A stretch of 7,539 nt of DNA from positions 1-7,539 of the forward strand of contig JAEYNS010000252.1 in NCBI GenBank assembly GCA_023412435.1, written 5' to 3'. Below the pieces are notes generated by a model. That model saw only the letters and a program-made list of their open reading frames with translations. It was not told the DNA's origin and ran no database searches. This stretch comes from Actinomycetes bacterium. GTDB taxonomy: Bacteria; Actinomycetota; Actinomycetes; Propionibacteriales; Propionibacteriaceae. Position 1 is the stretch's first letter, and every line of letters starts with the position of its first letter. Made by a program: the position numbers and the translations under genes. Below are positions 1 through 7,128 of this stretch, piece by piece.

Positions 1-1
1 C

Positions 2-1882
2 ACCCCACCGACGCTGGAGTGCGACGTGGTGATGAAGGGGGGCATCACCTCGGGGGTGGTCTACCCCAGGGCGCTGGTGGAGTTCGCCACCACCTACCGG
101 CTGCGCAACCTCGGTGGCGCCTCGGCCGGCGGGATCGGCTCCGCGCTCGGTGCCGCCGCCGAGTTCGGCAGGGCGTCGGGTGGTTTCGACACACTGGCTG
201 CGTTGCCCTCCGAACTGGGCGAGGGACGGCTCGCCGCGCTGTTCGCGCCCCAGCCTGTGACCCGGCCGCTGCTCGGGGTGATGCTCGCCCTGACCGGCCA
301 GGACCGGCCGGGTCCCGCCCGCCGGGGTGCGGCCCGGGTGAGGGCGGTGCTGGCAGCGATCTGGCGGGGCTACCCGGTCGCGTCGCTGCTCGGACTGCTG
401 CCCGGCCTCGCCCTGCTGGTCTGGGCCGGCTTCACCGGCGGCGCGGCGGGAGTCGGACTGGCGGGGTGCGGGCTGGTGCTGGCGGTGGTCGGCTTCACCG
501 CGGCGGTCACCGTCCGGCTGGCCCGGCAGCTGTCGATCGATGTCCCCGCGAACCTGTTCGGGATCTGCCGCGGCCTCGGCGACCCGCAGGCGCCGGCCCT
601 GACCGACTGGCTCGCCGAGCGGATCGACACCGTCGCGGGCCTGGCGCCGGAACACCGTCCACTGCGCTTCGGCCAGCTGTGGTCGGGCACCACCACCCCG
701 CAGCTGGTGCGGCGCGGGCCGGACCGGGTGATCGACCTGCAGATGATCAGCACCTGCCTGTCCCAGGGCAGGCCGTACCAGCTGCCGTGGGACGCCGGCG
801 GCTTCTTCTTCGACCCCCAGGTCTGGGCGACGCTGTTCCCGGCCGAGGTGATGCGGGCCCTGCTGGACGCCCCCCGGGTGGCCGGGCGGGACACCGACCT
901 GCAGGACGCTGCGGCCGCAGCCCACTCCCCCGCCCTGGTCCGGCTGCCGCCGCCGGAGCACCTGCCGGTGATCGTCGCGACCCGGATGACGCTCAGCTTC
1001 CCGCTGCTGATCTCGGCGGTGCCGTTGTGGACCATCGACTGGCGGGCCACCCGCGCCCGCGAAGCCGCCCAGCGCCGGGCGTCGGGTGAGGACGAGCCCG
1101 AACGCCCCCTCGTGTTCGCCCAGGTGTGGTTCACCGACGGCGGCATGTGCAGCAACTTCCCGATCCACCTGTTCGACTCCGCGCTGCCCACCCGGCCCAC
1201 CTTCGCCATCAACCTCGGCTCCTTCTCCCAGGGCGAGCAGCCCAGCACCGACCAGTCGTGCAACATCGACTACGCGACCTCGAACAGCGAGGGCATCCTG
1301 CCCAGCATCACCCCGGTTCCTGCCAGCGGCTTCGCGGCGCTGGCAGGGTTCGCCTCGGCGGCCTTCGACACCGCCCGCAGCTGGGCCGACGAGACCCAGT
1401 TGAGCCTGCCCGGCTTCCGCGACCGGATCGTCCGGGTGAAGCAGACGGCGGCCGAGGGCGGGATGAACCTGTTCATGGACGCGGCGACGATCGACACCCT
1501 CGCCGAGCGTGGGCGCGCAGCCGCCCGAGCGATGATCGACCAGTTCACCCAGCCGCGGTACCCGGTGCGGACGCCGACCGCGACCGGCTGGGAGAACCAC
1601 CAGTGGGTGCGTTACCGCGCCCTGCTCGCCGCCCTGCCCCAGTGGCTCGACTCCTATGCCAGGGGACGGGCGGCGCAGGACTTCGGCGAAGACCCGCCGA
1701 GCTACTCCATGACACGTCCGGTGAGGCGCCTCGCCGACGACCTGGCCGCCAGCCTGGACGCGGGCGCCGCCGTCGTGGCAGGTGGGCCGGAGCAGGACCC
1801 GGCCGAGCACGGCAGGGCTCTTGCAGGATTGGTCGGCGAGCCCGCCCCGGCGGGGGTGATCCGCCGGACGCCGATGATCTAG
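2..1882 (+). CDS. Patatin-like phospholipase family protein with internal membrane hairpin (5' end outside window)
   Basis: Predicted serine acyl hydrolase (lipase or phospholipase A type); its substrate cannot be told from sequence. Residues are counted from the GTG at 26. The oxyanion-hole motif KGGITSG is at 4-10, the nucleophile elbow GASAG at 31-35 (Ser33), and the partner Asp371 lies in FTDGG, so the Ser/Asp dyad is complete. Two hydrophobic stretches at about 116-137 and 143-163 look like a transmembrane hairpin between the catalytic residues. The Ser-to-Asp distance, about 340 residues, is much longer than in classic patatins. The C-terminal part has the motifs EGGMNL (about 477-482) and WENHQWVRYR (522-531), which I associate with this bacterial subfamily. 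The frame stays open to the left edge and reads TPPTLECD just before the GTG. Patatins of this kind have residues ahead of VVMKGG, so the true start is upstream and GTG 26 is not it. At least 626 residues are visible. It ends 4 bp from the convergent ilvE gene. Confidence 0.88.
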   Translation, partial: TPPTLECDVVMKGGITSGVVYPRALVEFATTYRLRNLGGASAGGIGSALGAAAEFGRASGGFDTLAALPSELGEGRLAALFAPQPVTRPLLGVMLALTGQDRPGPARRGAARVRAVLAAIWRGYPVASLLGLLPGLALLVWAGFTGGAAGVGLAGCGLVLAVVGFTAAVTVRLARQLSIDVPANLFGICRGLGDPQAPALTDWLAERIDTVAGLAPEHRPLRFGQLWSGTTTPQLVRRGPDRVIDLQMISTCLSQGRPYQLPWDAGGFFFDPQVWATLFPAEVMRALLDAPRVAGRDTDLQDAAAAAHSPALVRLPPPEHLPVIVATRMTLSFPLLISAVPLWTIDWRATRAREAAQRRASGEDEPERPLVFAQVWFTDGGMCSNFPIHLFDSALPTRPTFAINLGSFSQGEQPSTDQSCNIDYATSNSEGILPSITPVPASGFAALAGFASAAFDTARSWADETQLSLPGFRDRIVRVKQTAAEGGMNLFMDAATIDTLAERGRAAARAMIDQFTQPRYPVRTPTATGWENHQWVRYRALLAALPQWLDSYARGRAAQDFGEDPPSYSMTRPVRRLADDLAASLDAGAAVVAGGPEQDPAEHGRALAGLVGEPAPAGVIRRTPMI

Positions 1883-1886
1883 CGGC

Positions 1887-2972
1887 TCACAGCACCCGGT
1901 GCAGCCACCCGTGGGCGTCGGGCACGCGGCCGTACTGCAGGTCGAGGATCCGGTCGCGGATCGCCAGGGTCTGCTCGCCCGCGGGCCGCGCCAGCCGGTA
2001 CTCGGCGTCGGCGGTGCGGAAGCTGCCGATCGGGGTGAGGACGGCGGCAGTCCCGCAGGAGAACGCCTCGACGGCCTCGCCGTCCGCGATCAGCCCGAAG
2101 AACTCCTGCGGGCTGATCCGGCGCTCCTCGGTGCGCAGGCCCAGGTCGCCGGCCACGGTGAGGATCGAACTGCGCGTGACCCCCTCGAGGATGGTGCCGG
2201 TCAGCTCGGGGGTGATCAGCCGGCCGTCCGAGGTGACGAGGAAGACGTTCATGCCGCCGAGTTCCTCGACCCGGTCCTTGCCCGCGGCCTCGATGAACAG
2301 CACCTGCGAGCAGCCGTGCTCGTAGCCCTCGTACTGCGCGATCAGGGACGCCGCATAGTTGCCGCCGCACTTGGCCGACCCCGTCCCCCCGATCCCGGCG
2401 CGGGCCCAGCTGTCGGTGACCCAGATGTGGACCGGCTCCACCCCGCTCGGGAAATAGGAACCGACCGGCGAGGCGATCACCGAGAATGTGACCCGGGCCG
2501 CGGCACGCACCCCGAGGAAGACCTCGGACGCGAACATGAACGGACGCAGGTAGAGGCTCTGCTCGCCACCACCGGCCGGCACCCAGCGCACGTCCGCCTC
2601 GACGAGTGCCGTGATCGCGGCCAGAAAGTCCTCCTGCGGCAATTGCGGCAGCATCATCCGGGCCGCTGACGCGTTGAGGCGGGCGGCGTTGGCCTCGGGC
2701 CGGAAGAGCCAGATCGAGTCGTCGGCGTGCCGGTAGGCCTTCATGCCTTCGAAGATCTCCTGGGCGTAGTGCAGGACAGCGGTCGCCGGATCCAGCTGGA
2801 ACGGCCCGTACGGCTGGATGCGGCTCTCCCCCCACCCGGATTCGGTGGTCCAGGTTGCCACCGCCATGTGGTCGGTGAAGTGCTCACCGAAGCCCGGCGA
2901 CGCCATGATCGAGGCGAACTCGGCCTCGCCAGCCGGCTGCGGGTTCCGGGTGACAGGGAAGGAGAGAGACAT
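1887..2972 (-). CDS. ilvE: Branched-chain amino acid aminotransferase
   Basis: Cytoplasmic PLP enzyme of fold type IV that transfers the amino group between glutamate and the 2-keto acids of leucine, isoleucine and valine, the last step of their synthesis. The 361 residues match the usual actinobacterial IlvE length (about 360-370). Visible marks are [13 protein letters not shown] (68-80), YLRPFMFA (141-148), and the PLP Schiff-base lysine Lys201 in [24 protein letters not shown] follows at 236-244, then the cofactor phosphate-binding segments GTILEGVTR (259-267) and [11 protein letters not shown] (306-316). The closest sequence I recall is M. tuberculosis IlvE, similar from the N-terminal PGFG..HTDHM region to the final HGW. 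That alignment supports the ATG at 2972 as the start. No Shine-Dalgarno sequence precedes it. Instead a -10-like TAGCAT ends 6 nt upstream, which suggests a leaderless mRNA. It is divergent from leuB, of the same pathway, and convergent with the patatin gene. Confidence 0.96.
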   Translation of the reverse strand: MSLSFPVTRNPQPAGEAEFASIMASPGFGEHFTDHMAVATWTTESGWGESRIQPYGPFQLDPATAVLHYAQEIFEGMKAYRHADDSIWLFRPEANAARLNASAARMMLPQLPQEDFLAAITALVEADVRWVPAGGGEQSLYLRPFMFASEVFLGVRAAARVTFSVIASPVGSYFPSGVEPVHIWVTDSWARAGIGGTGSAKCGGNYAASLIAQYEGYEHGCSQVLFIEAAGKDRVEELGGMNVFLVTSDGRLITPELTGTILEGVTRSSILTVAGDLGLRTEERRISPQEFFGLIADGEAVEAFSCGTAAVLTPIGSFRTADAEYRLARPAGEQTLAIRDRILDLQYGRVPDAHGWLHRVL

Positions 2973-2984
2973 GAGCGAATGCTA
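2973..2984 (-). promoter_or_regulatory. Candidate leaderless promoter of ilvE (-10 TAGCAT)
   Basis: On the minus strand TAGCAT (2984 to 2979) fits the actinobacterial -10 pattern TANNNT. It is followed by 6 nt (TCGCTC) and then the ilvE ATG. That spacing would put the transcription start on the A of the ATG, giving an mRNA without a leader, as is common in actinobacteria. I see no convincing -35 hexamer. The lack of any Shine-Dalgarno sequence before the ATG fits this reading. The transcription start itself is inferred. Confidence 0.55.
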
Positions 2985-2997
2985 GCGGGCGCTGCGG

Positions 2998-3011
2998 TAC
3001 CCTCACCTGTC
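2998..3011 (+). promoter_or_regulatory. Candidate leaderless promoter of leuB (-10 TACCCT)
   Basis: TACCCT at 2998-3003 fits the -10 pattern TANNNT. It ends 8 nt before the GTG at 3012, so transcription would begin at or just before the start codon. There is no clear Shine-Dalgarno sequence ahead of that GTG and no clear -35 hexamer. This -10 and that of ilvE face outward with 13 bp between them, so the upstream contacts of each promoter would fall on the core of the other. The call is weaker than for ilvE because the spacing is slightly long. Confidence 0.42.
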
Positions 3012-4079
3012 GTGACCGCTACCGACTCGACAAGGCCCGTCATCTCCGTCATCGCCGGCGACGGCATCGGACCGGAGGTGGTGGCCGAGGGGCTGAAGGT
3101 GCTGACCGCCGCCGTCGGCCACGACGCCTTCGACGTCGTCCACCACGAGTTGGGCGCCGAGCACTGGCAGCGCACCGGTGAGGTGCTGCCGGACTCCACG
3201 CTGGACGAACTGGCCGCCAGCCGGGCCATCATCCTCGGCGCGGTCGGCGCTGCGCCCGGCTCGAAGGCCATCCCCAGCGGCCTGCTGGAACGCGGGCTGC
3301 TGTTGAGGCTCAGGTTCGCCTTCGACCACTACGTCAACCTGCGGCCCTCTCGGCTCTACCCCGGGGTGCCGACCCCGCTGGCCGCCTCGGTGACCGACCG
3401 CGGCCCCATCGACTTCGTCGTGGTGAGGGAGGGCACCGAGGGACCCTACGTCGGCAACGGCGGCAGCCTGCGGACGGGGACGCCGCACGAGATCGCCACC
3501 GAGGTCAGCCTCAACACCGCCCACGGCATCGAGCGGGTGATCAGGGATGCCTTCGCCAGGGCCACCCGTCGCCGCAACCGGGTCACCCTCGTCCACAAGC
3601 ACAACGTGCTCGTGCACGCCGGCGGGCTGTGGAACCGGTTGTTCGGCGAGGTCGCCGCGGAGTTCCCGCAGGTCGAGACCGACTACCTGCACGTGGACGC
3701 CGCGACGATCGCCCTGGTCGCCGATCCGCAGCGCTTCGACGTGATCGTCACCGACAACCTGTTCGGCGACATCCTGACCGACCTGGCGGCGGCGGTCACC
3801 GGCGGCATCGGGCTCGCGGCGAGCGCGAACATCAACCCTGAGGGGCGCTTCCCGTCCATGTTCGAGCCGGTGCACGGCTCCGCACCGGACATCGCAGGCA
3901 AGCGGATCGCCGACCCGACCGCCACCATCTTGTCGATGGCCCTGCTGCTCGACCACCTCGGACGGCCCGCCGACGCGGCCCGGATCGAGGCGGCAGTGGA
4001 CGCCGACATCGCCGAGCGCGGCACCGCCCGCCGCTCCACCGAGGCGATCGGCGACGCGATCGCCGCCCGCCTCGGCTGA
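3012..4079 (+). CDS. leuB: 3-isopropylmalate dehydrogenase
   Basis: Cytoplasmic enzyme of leucine synthesis: NAD-dependent oxidative decarboxylation of 3-isopropylmalate to 2-ketoisocaproate, using Mg2+ or Mn2+. The 355 residues are normal for the family. Visible are GDGIGPE (16-22) and the substrate arginines Arg101 and Arg111 in [14 protein letters not shown]. Arg139 and Tyr146 lie in [10 protein letters not shown], with Lys196 in VHKHNVL. The metal aspartates are Asp229 (HVDAAT), Asp253 and Asp257 (NLFGDILTD). The NAD segment HGSAPDIAG (288-296) carries Asp293, as in NAD-preferring enzymes. These residues keep the spacing of the Thermus enzyme, and the M. tuberculosis LeuB sequence is similar throughout. 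I prefer GTG 3012 because homologues begin shortly before the IAGDGIG segment and a -10 element lies just upstream. An in-frame ATG at 2979 would add 11 residues but falls inside the putative ilvE -10. Divergent from ilvE. Confidence 0.95.
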   Translation: MTATDSTRPVISVIAGDGIGPEVVAEGLKVLTAAVGHDAFDVVHHELGAEHWQRTGEVLPDSTLDELAASRAIILGAVGAAPGSKAIPSGLLERGLLLRLRFAFDHYVNLRPSRLYPGVPTPLAASVTDRGPIDFVVVREGTEGPYVGNGGSLRTGTPHEIATEVSLNTAHGIERVIRDAFARATRRRNRVTLVHKHNVLVHAGGLWNRLFGEVAAEFPQVETDYLHVDAATIALVADPQRFDVIVTDNLFGDILTDLAAAVTGGIGLAASANINPEGRFPSMFEPVHGSAPDIAGKRIADPTATILSMALLLDHLGRPADAARIEAAVDADIAERGTARRSTEAIGDAIAARLG

Positions 4080-4103
4080 GGCCCCCGGAGCGCTCCCCGA
4101 GGC
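4069..4103 (+). terminator. GC-rich inverted repeats after leuB, weak terminator candidate
   Basis: GCCTCG at 4069-4074 can pair with CGAGGC at 4098-4103, enclosing the perfect palindrome GGAGCGCTCC at 4087-4096. A competing small hairpin, GCCTC-GGCT-GAGGC (4069-4082), spans the leuB stop. No T-rich tract follows, so an intrinsic terminator is only a possibility. The 87-bp gap to the next gene, on the same strand, otherwise holds only that gene's promoter and ribosome site. Confidence 0.25.
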
Positions 4104-4140
4104 TTCCCTGACGACGGCGCCCGGCGGCCCGGAACGGGAT

Positions 4141-4146
4141 TAGCAT
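4141..4146 (+). promoter_or_regulatory. Candidate -10 element (TAGCAT) for the Imm/DUF2510 gene
   Basis: TAGCAT is the same hexamer proposed for ilvE and fits TANNNT. It lies 20 nt before the ATG at 4167, so transcription would start near 4153 and leave a short leader holding the AGGAG ribosome site. No -35 hexamer is apparent at the usual distance, where the sequence is all G and C. Its presence suggests the gene has its own promoter and need not depend on leuB read-through. Confidence 0.42.
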
Positions 4147-4157
4147 GACGGCTGGAC

Positions 4158-4162
4158 AGGAG
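4158..4162 (+). promoter_or_regulatory. Shine-Dalgarno AGGAG before the ATG at 4167
   Basis: AGGAG is followed by CCCC and then the ATG, a short but usable spacing. It supports ATG 4167 as the start. An upstream ATG at 4145 is in another frame. Confidence 0.6.
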
Positions 4163-4166
4163 CCCC

Positions 4167-4706
4167 ATGAGCCAGCAGTACCCGCCCGTCGAGCCATCGC
4201 CCGACCCGTTCGAACGCTTCCCGCTGTACACCCCGCCCGCCGATCCGCCGGTCGAGCCCGTGCAGCAGCCCGCCGCGGCATCCTCGCAGGCGTTGGTCCC
4301 TGTGCCGCCGCGCCCTGTGGTGCAGGCCTCCGGCCACCCCTACTCGACAGGCCTGGTCGCCACCGACGCCCAGCTCCCGAGCCAGACCGTGACCATCGTC
4401 GCGTGGGTGGTGGCGGTGGTGACCGGGCTGTACATGCTCCCGTGGGCGATCGCTGCCACCCGCGGCAAGGCGAACCAGTGGGCGATCTTCGCCGGCAACC
4501 TGTTGCTGGGCTGGACGCTGGTCGGCTGGATCGTCGCGCTGGTCAAGGCCTGTGGCGCGCACCGTGCGCTCTACCCCGTCGGGGCCTACCCGGCGCTCAC
4601 CGCCTCTGCCCAGCCCCTGGCGAACCCGGGATGGTACCCCTCGCCTGACGGCAGGGGCGTGCGGTACTGGGACGGGACCCGCTGGACCGCCCACCAACCG
4701 GGCTGA
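4167..4706 (+). CDS. Small membrane protein: proline-rich N-terminus, superinfection-immunity-type domain, DUF2510
   Basis: 179 residues in three parts. Residues 1-58 are a disordered-looking stretch with 17 prolines and no signal peptide. Residues 74-97 and 104-127 are two hydrophobic helices joined by a short polar turn (TRGKANQ). The pattern LYMLPWAIA followed by NLLLGWTLVGWIVAL is what I recognise as the superinfection-immunity (T4 Imm-like, Pfam Imm_superinfect) fold. Residues 153-176 form a DUF2510 module with NPGWYPSPDG and RYWDGTRWT, a short Trp-rich actinobacterial domain of unknown role. The likely location is the cytoplasmic membrane as a helical hairpin with both ends on the same side. 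The family name comes from a phage protein that blocks DNA injection. Chromosomal relatives are widespread and no phage gene is visible here, so an immunity role is not implied. The neighbours are leuB upstream on the same strand and the convergent ATPase gene, whose stop codon directly abuts this one. Confidence 0.85.
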   Translation: MSQQYPPVEPSPDPFERFPLYTPPADPPVEPVQQPAAASSQALVPVPPRPVVQASGHPYSTGLVATDAQLPSQTVTIVAWVVAVVTGLYMLPWAIAATRGKANQWAIFAGNLLLGWTLVGWIVALVKACGAHRALYPVGAYPALTASAQPLANPGWYPSPDGRGVRYWDGTRWTAHQPG

Positions 4707-7103
4707 TCAGTCGGCCGCAGGCAGCAGCCGCCGGCGCTCGCCGCCGGTGAGGTGGCCGGTGACCCACCACACGGCCTCGACCAGCACGATCGCGATGCCG
4801 CCCCACAGGAAGCCCGTCGCCATCAGCGCAGGGTTGCCGGTGTCGAGGTAGAACTGGTCCTGCAGCTGGAGGTGGGTGGTGCCCAGGGTGAATTCCAGCG
4901 GCACCAGGAAGACGGCGACCGTCGCGGCGATGCAGCCGGCGATCATCAGCACCTTCCACCATTCGTAGGGACGGCTGATCGTGATCATCACCCAGGCTCC
5001 CCCGCAGAGCAGCGTCACCAGCACGGCGGTGGAGACCTGGCGGGTCAGCCCGGCGTCCGACTGCTGCAGCGCGAGCAGGTAGCTGACGAAGGTGGTCCCC
5101 GCGATCACGGCGGCGGCGGGGATCCCGAACCGCATCACCCGCTGCAGGAACCCGGCACGGGCCCGCTCCGCATTGGGGGCCAGGGCGAGGATCGAGGCGG
5201 GGATCCCGATGGTGAACCAGCCCACCAGCGAGATGTGGATCGGAACGAACGGGAATGGCAGTTGCGCGACCGCGACCAGCAGGGCCAGCACCACGGAGTA
5301 GAGCGTCTTGGTGAGGAAGAAGTTGGCGACCCGCTCGATGTTGCCGATCACCCGGCGGCCCTCCGCCACCACGTGCGGCAAGGTCGCGAAGGAGTCGTCC
5401 AGCAACACGAGCTGGGCCACCGAGCGGGTGGCGGCCGCGCCCGTCCCCATCGCCACGCCGAGGTCGGAGTCCTTGATGGCGAGCACATCGTTGACGCCGT
5501 CGCCGGTCATCGCCACCGTGTGGCCGCGGGACTGCAGGGCGCTGACCATCTGCCGCTTCTGCTGCGGGGTGACCCGGCCGAACACGTTGGCGCGTTCGAC
5601 GTCGTCGCCGAAAGCTGCCTCGTCGGCGGGCAGGGTACGGGCGTCCACCACGTCGTCGCCGGCCACCCCCAGCGACCGGGTGACGGCCCCCACGCTGACC
5701 GCGTTGTCGCCGGAGATCACCTTGACGATCACGTCCTGGTCGGCGAAGTACTGCAGGGTGTCGCGGGCTTCGGGACGGATCCGCTGTTCCAGCACCAGCA
5801 GCGCCACCGGCGTCACGGTGCCCGGTGCGGCAGGATCGTCGACCGGCAGGTCCGAGGACCCCAGCAGCAGGACCCGGCGTCCACTGGCCCCGATCTCGTC
5901 CGCCCGGTCGGCGGCGGCGGTCCCGGTGGCCAGCACGTCCGGCGCCCCCACCACCCAGTGCCCCTGACCGGCGAAGGACACCCCCGACCACTTCTTGGCC
6001 GAGGTGAACGGCGCGAGCCCGGCGACCTGCCAGGCATCGCCGGTCAGCGGCAGTTCGTGGGCGACCGCCTGGATCGAGGCGTTGGGACGGGGGTCCGCGG
6101 CGGCGATCTGGGCGACCACCTCACGGACCCGTTCCTGCGGCAGGTGGTCGAGGTCCACCAGGTTGCCGAACCGCATTCCATTCTCGGTCAGCGTGCCGGT
6201 CTTGTCGGCGCACACCACGTCCACCCGGGCCAGGCCCTCGATGGCGGGCAGCTCGTTGACCAGTACATTGCGCTTGGCCAGCCTGACCACGCCCACCGCG
6301 AACGCCAGCGAGGTGAGCAGCACCAGGCCCTCCGGCACCATCGGCACCAGGGCGCCGGCGGTGGCCAGCACCTTGTCCTGCCAGGTGCCCGACTGGTTCC
6401 ACTGCACCCAGATGGTCGCCAGCCCGACCGGGATCAGCAGCCAGGTGATCAGCCGGAGGATCTTGTTGATGCCCTGCTGCAGTTCGGACCGCACCAGCGA
6501 GAACTTGCTGGCCTCGGCGGTGAGCTGGGCGGCGTAGGCGTCGCTGCCGACCCTGGTGGTGCGGAAGGCGCCGGTGCCGGCCACCACGAAGCTGCCCGAC
6601 ATGACCTGGTCGCCGGGCGCCTTCGCCACCGGGTCGGACTCGCCGGTGAGCAACGACTCGTCGACCTCGAGGTAGGACGCCTCGACCACGTCCCCGTCGA
6701 CCACCACCTGGTCGCCGGGGCCGATCTCGATGATGTCGTCGAGCACCACCTGGTCGCGCAGCACCTCGGTCGCGGCACCGTCGCGGCGCACCCGTGGCTT
6801 GCCCTCGCCGACCACGGCGAGGTTGTCGAGGGTCTTCTTGGCGCGCAGCTCCTGGATCATGCCGATCGCGGAGTTGATGATGATCAGGAAGCCGAACAGC
6901 GCATTCAGCAGCGCGCCGGTGGTGAGCACCATCGCGAACAGGATCAGCAGCAGGAAGTTGATCCGGGTGAAGACATTCGCCTTCACGATGTCCCAGGTGG
7001 TGCGACCCGACCGGGGCGGCAGGGTGTTGACCTGTCCGGCGGCGACCCGCTGCTCGACCTCGGCGGCGGTCAGGCCGGGACTGACTACGGTCTGGATCGT
7101 CAC
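4707..7103 (-). CDS. ctpE: P-type cation-transporting ATPase, CtpE type (probable calcium transporter)
   Basis: ATP-driven cation pump of the cytoplasmic membrane, 798 residues. I recognise it by its close overall similarity to M. tuberculosis CtpE (about 797 aa), which is linked to calcium uptake and cell-surface integrity in mycobacteria. In order: helices M1-M2 (about 46-84), actuator domain with TGES at 153-156, M3-M4 (about 214-277) with PEGL at 257-260, and phosphorylation site Asp300 in DKTGTLT. Then come KWSGVSF in the nucleotide domain (371-377), [10 protein letters not shown] (464-473), hinge GDGVND (534-539), and six more helices from about 594 to 781. There is no N-terminal heavy-metal domain. 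The M6 segment TIGIPAS lacks the SERCA Asn/Asp ligands, as I recall for CtpE too, so the ion is inferred only from homology. The start is GTG at 7103; M. tuberculosis CtpE begins similarly before GLTxAEV. The 25-bp spacer to the upstream same-strand gene shows no clear promoter or strong ribosome site, so co-transcription is likely. Confidence 0.9.
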   Translation of the reverse strand: MTIQTVVSPGLTAAEVEQRVAAGQVNTLPPRSGRTTWDIVKANVFTRINFLLLILFAMVLTTGALLNALFGFLIIINSAIGMIQELRAKKTLDNLAVVGEGKPRVRRDGAATEVLRDQVVLDDIIEIGPGDQVVVDGDVVEASYLEVDESLLTGESDPVAKAPGDQVMSGSFVVAGTGAFRTTRVGSDAYAAQLTAEASKFSLVRSELQQGINKILRLITWLLIPVGLATIWVQWNQSGTWQDKVLATAGALVPMVPEGLVLLTSLAFAVGVVRLAKRNVLVNELPAIEGLARVDVVCADKTGTLTENGMRFGNLVDLDHLPQERVREVVAQIAAADPRPNASIQAVAHELPLTGDAWQVAGLAPFTSAKKWSGVSFAGQGHWVVGAPDVLATGTAAADRADEIGASGRRVLLLGSSDLPVDDPAAPGTVTPVALLVLEQRIRPEARDTLQYFADQDVIVKVISGDNAVSVGAVTRSLGVAGDDVVDARTLPADEAAFGDDVERANVFGRVTPQQKRQMVSALQSRGHTVAMTGDGVNDVLAIKDSDLGVAMGTGAAATRSVAQLVLLDDSFATLPHVVAEGRRVIGNIERVANFFLTKTLYSVVLALLVAVAQLPFPFVPIHISLVGWFTIGIPASILALAPNAERARAGFLQRVMRFGIPAAAVIAGTTFVSYLLALQQSDAGLTRQVSTAVLVTLLCGGAWVMITISRPYEWWKVLMIAGCIAATVAVFLVPLEFTLGTTHLQLQDQFYLDTGNPALMATGFLWGGIAIVLVEAVWWVTGHLTGGERRRLLPAAD
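4729..4749 (+). terminator. Hairpin downstream of the Imm/DUF2510 gene, weak terminator candidate
   Basis: An inverted repeat within the 3' end of the ATPase gene: CCGGCG (4731-4736) pairs with CGCCGG (4742-4747) around a 5-nt loop. It extends outward by one G-U and one C-G pair to give an 8-bp stem. It begins 22 bp after the stop of the plus-strand gene, a suitable place for a terminator, but no T tract follows. It may equally be a by-product of GC-rich codons. Confidence 0.22.
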
Positions 7104-7128
7104 CGGCCTAGCCTGCCATACCGGTCGC

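Noticed and set aside
26..28. GTG 26 as the start of the patatin gene.
   Set aside because: The frame is open to the window edge and the preceding residues (LECD) fit the strand that leads into the oxyanion motif, so the gene starts upstream.
19..1089. A 356-codon plus-strand frame overlapping the patatin gene.
   Set aside because: Arg/Gly/Pro-rich with no domain. The frame beginning at position 2 contains the full Ser/Asp catalytic pattern.
1841..1854. GC-rich hairpin CCCGC-CCCG-GCGGG as a bidirectional terminator for the patatin gene and ilvE.
   Set aside because: The stem is only 5 bp, lies inside patatin coding sequence, and has no T tract on either side. Chance is likely at this GC content.
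1126..2325. A 399-codon plus-strand frame spanning the patatin/ilvE junction.
   Set aside because: It runs antisense through ilvE and has no recognisable motif; a shadow frame.
4167..4706. A prophage remnant or phage-defence island suggested by the superinfection-immunity-type domain.
   Set aside because: No integrase, phage structural gene, att-like repeat or composition shift is visible, and the neighbours are ordinary metabolic and transport genes. Only the single protein is kept as a point of interest.
4597..5991. A 464-codon minus-strand open frame inside the ATPase gene and the end of the Imm/DUF2510 gene.
   Set aside because: The translation is low-complexity Arg/Gly/Ala/Pro and overlaps two well-supported genes. 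It is a frame shadow.
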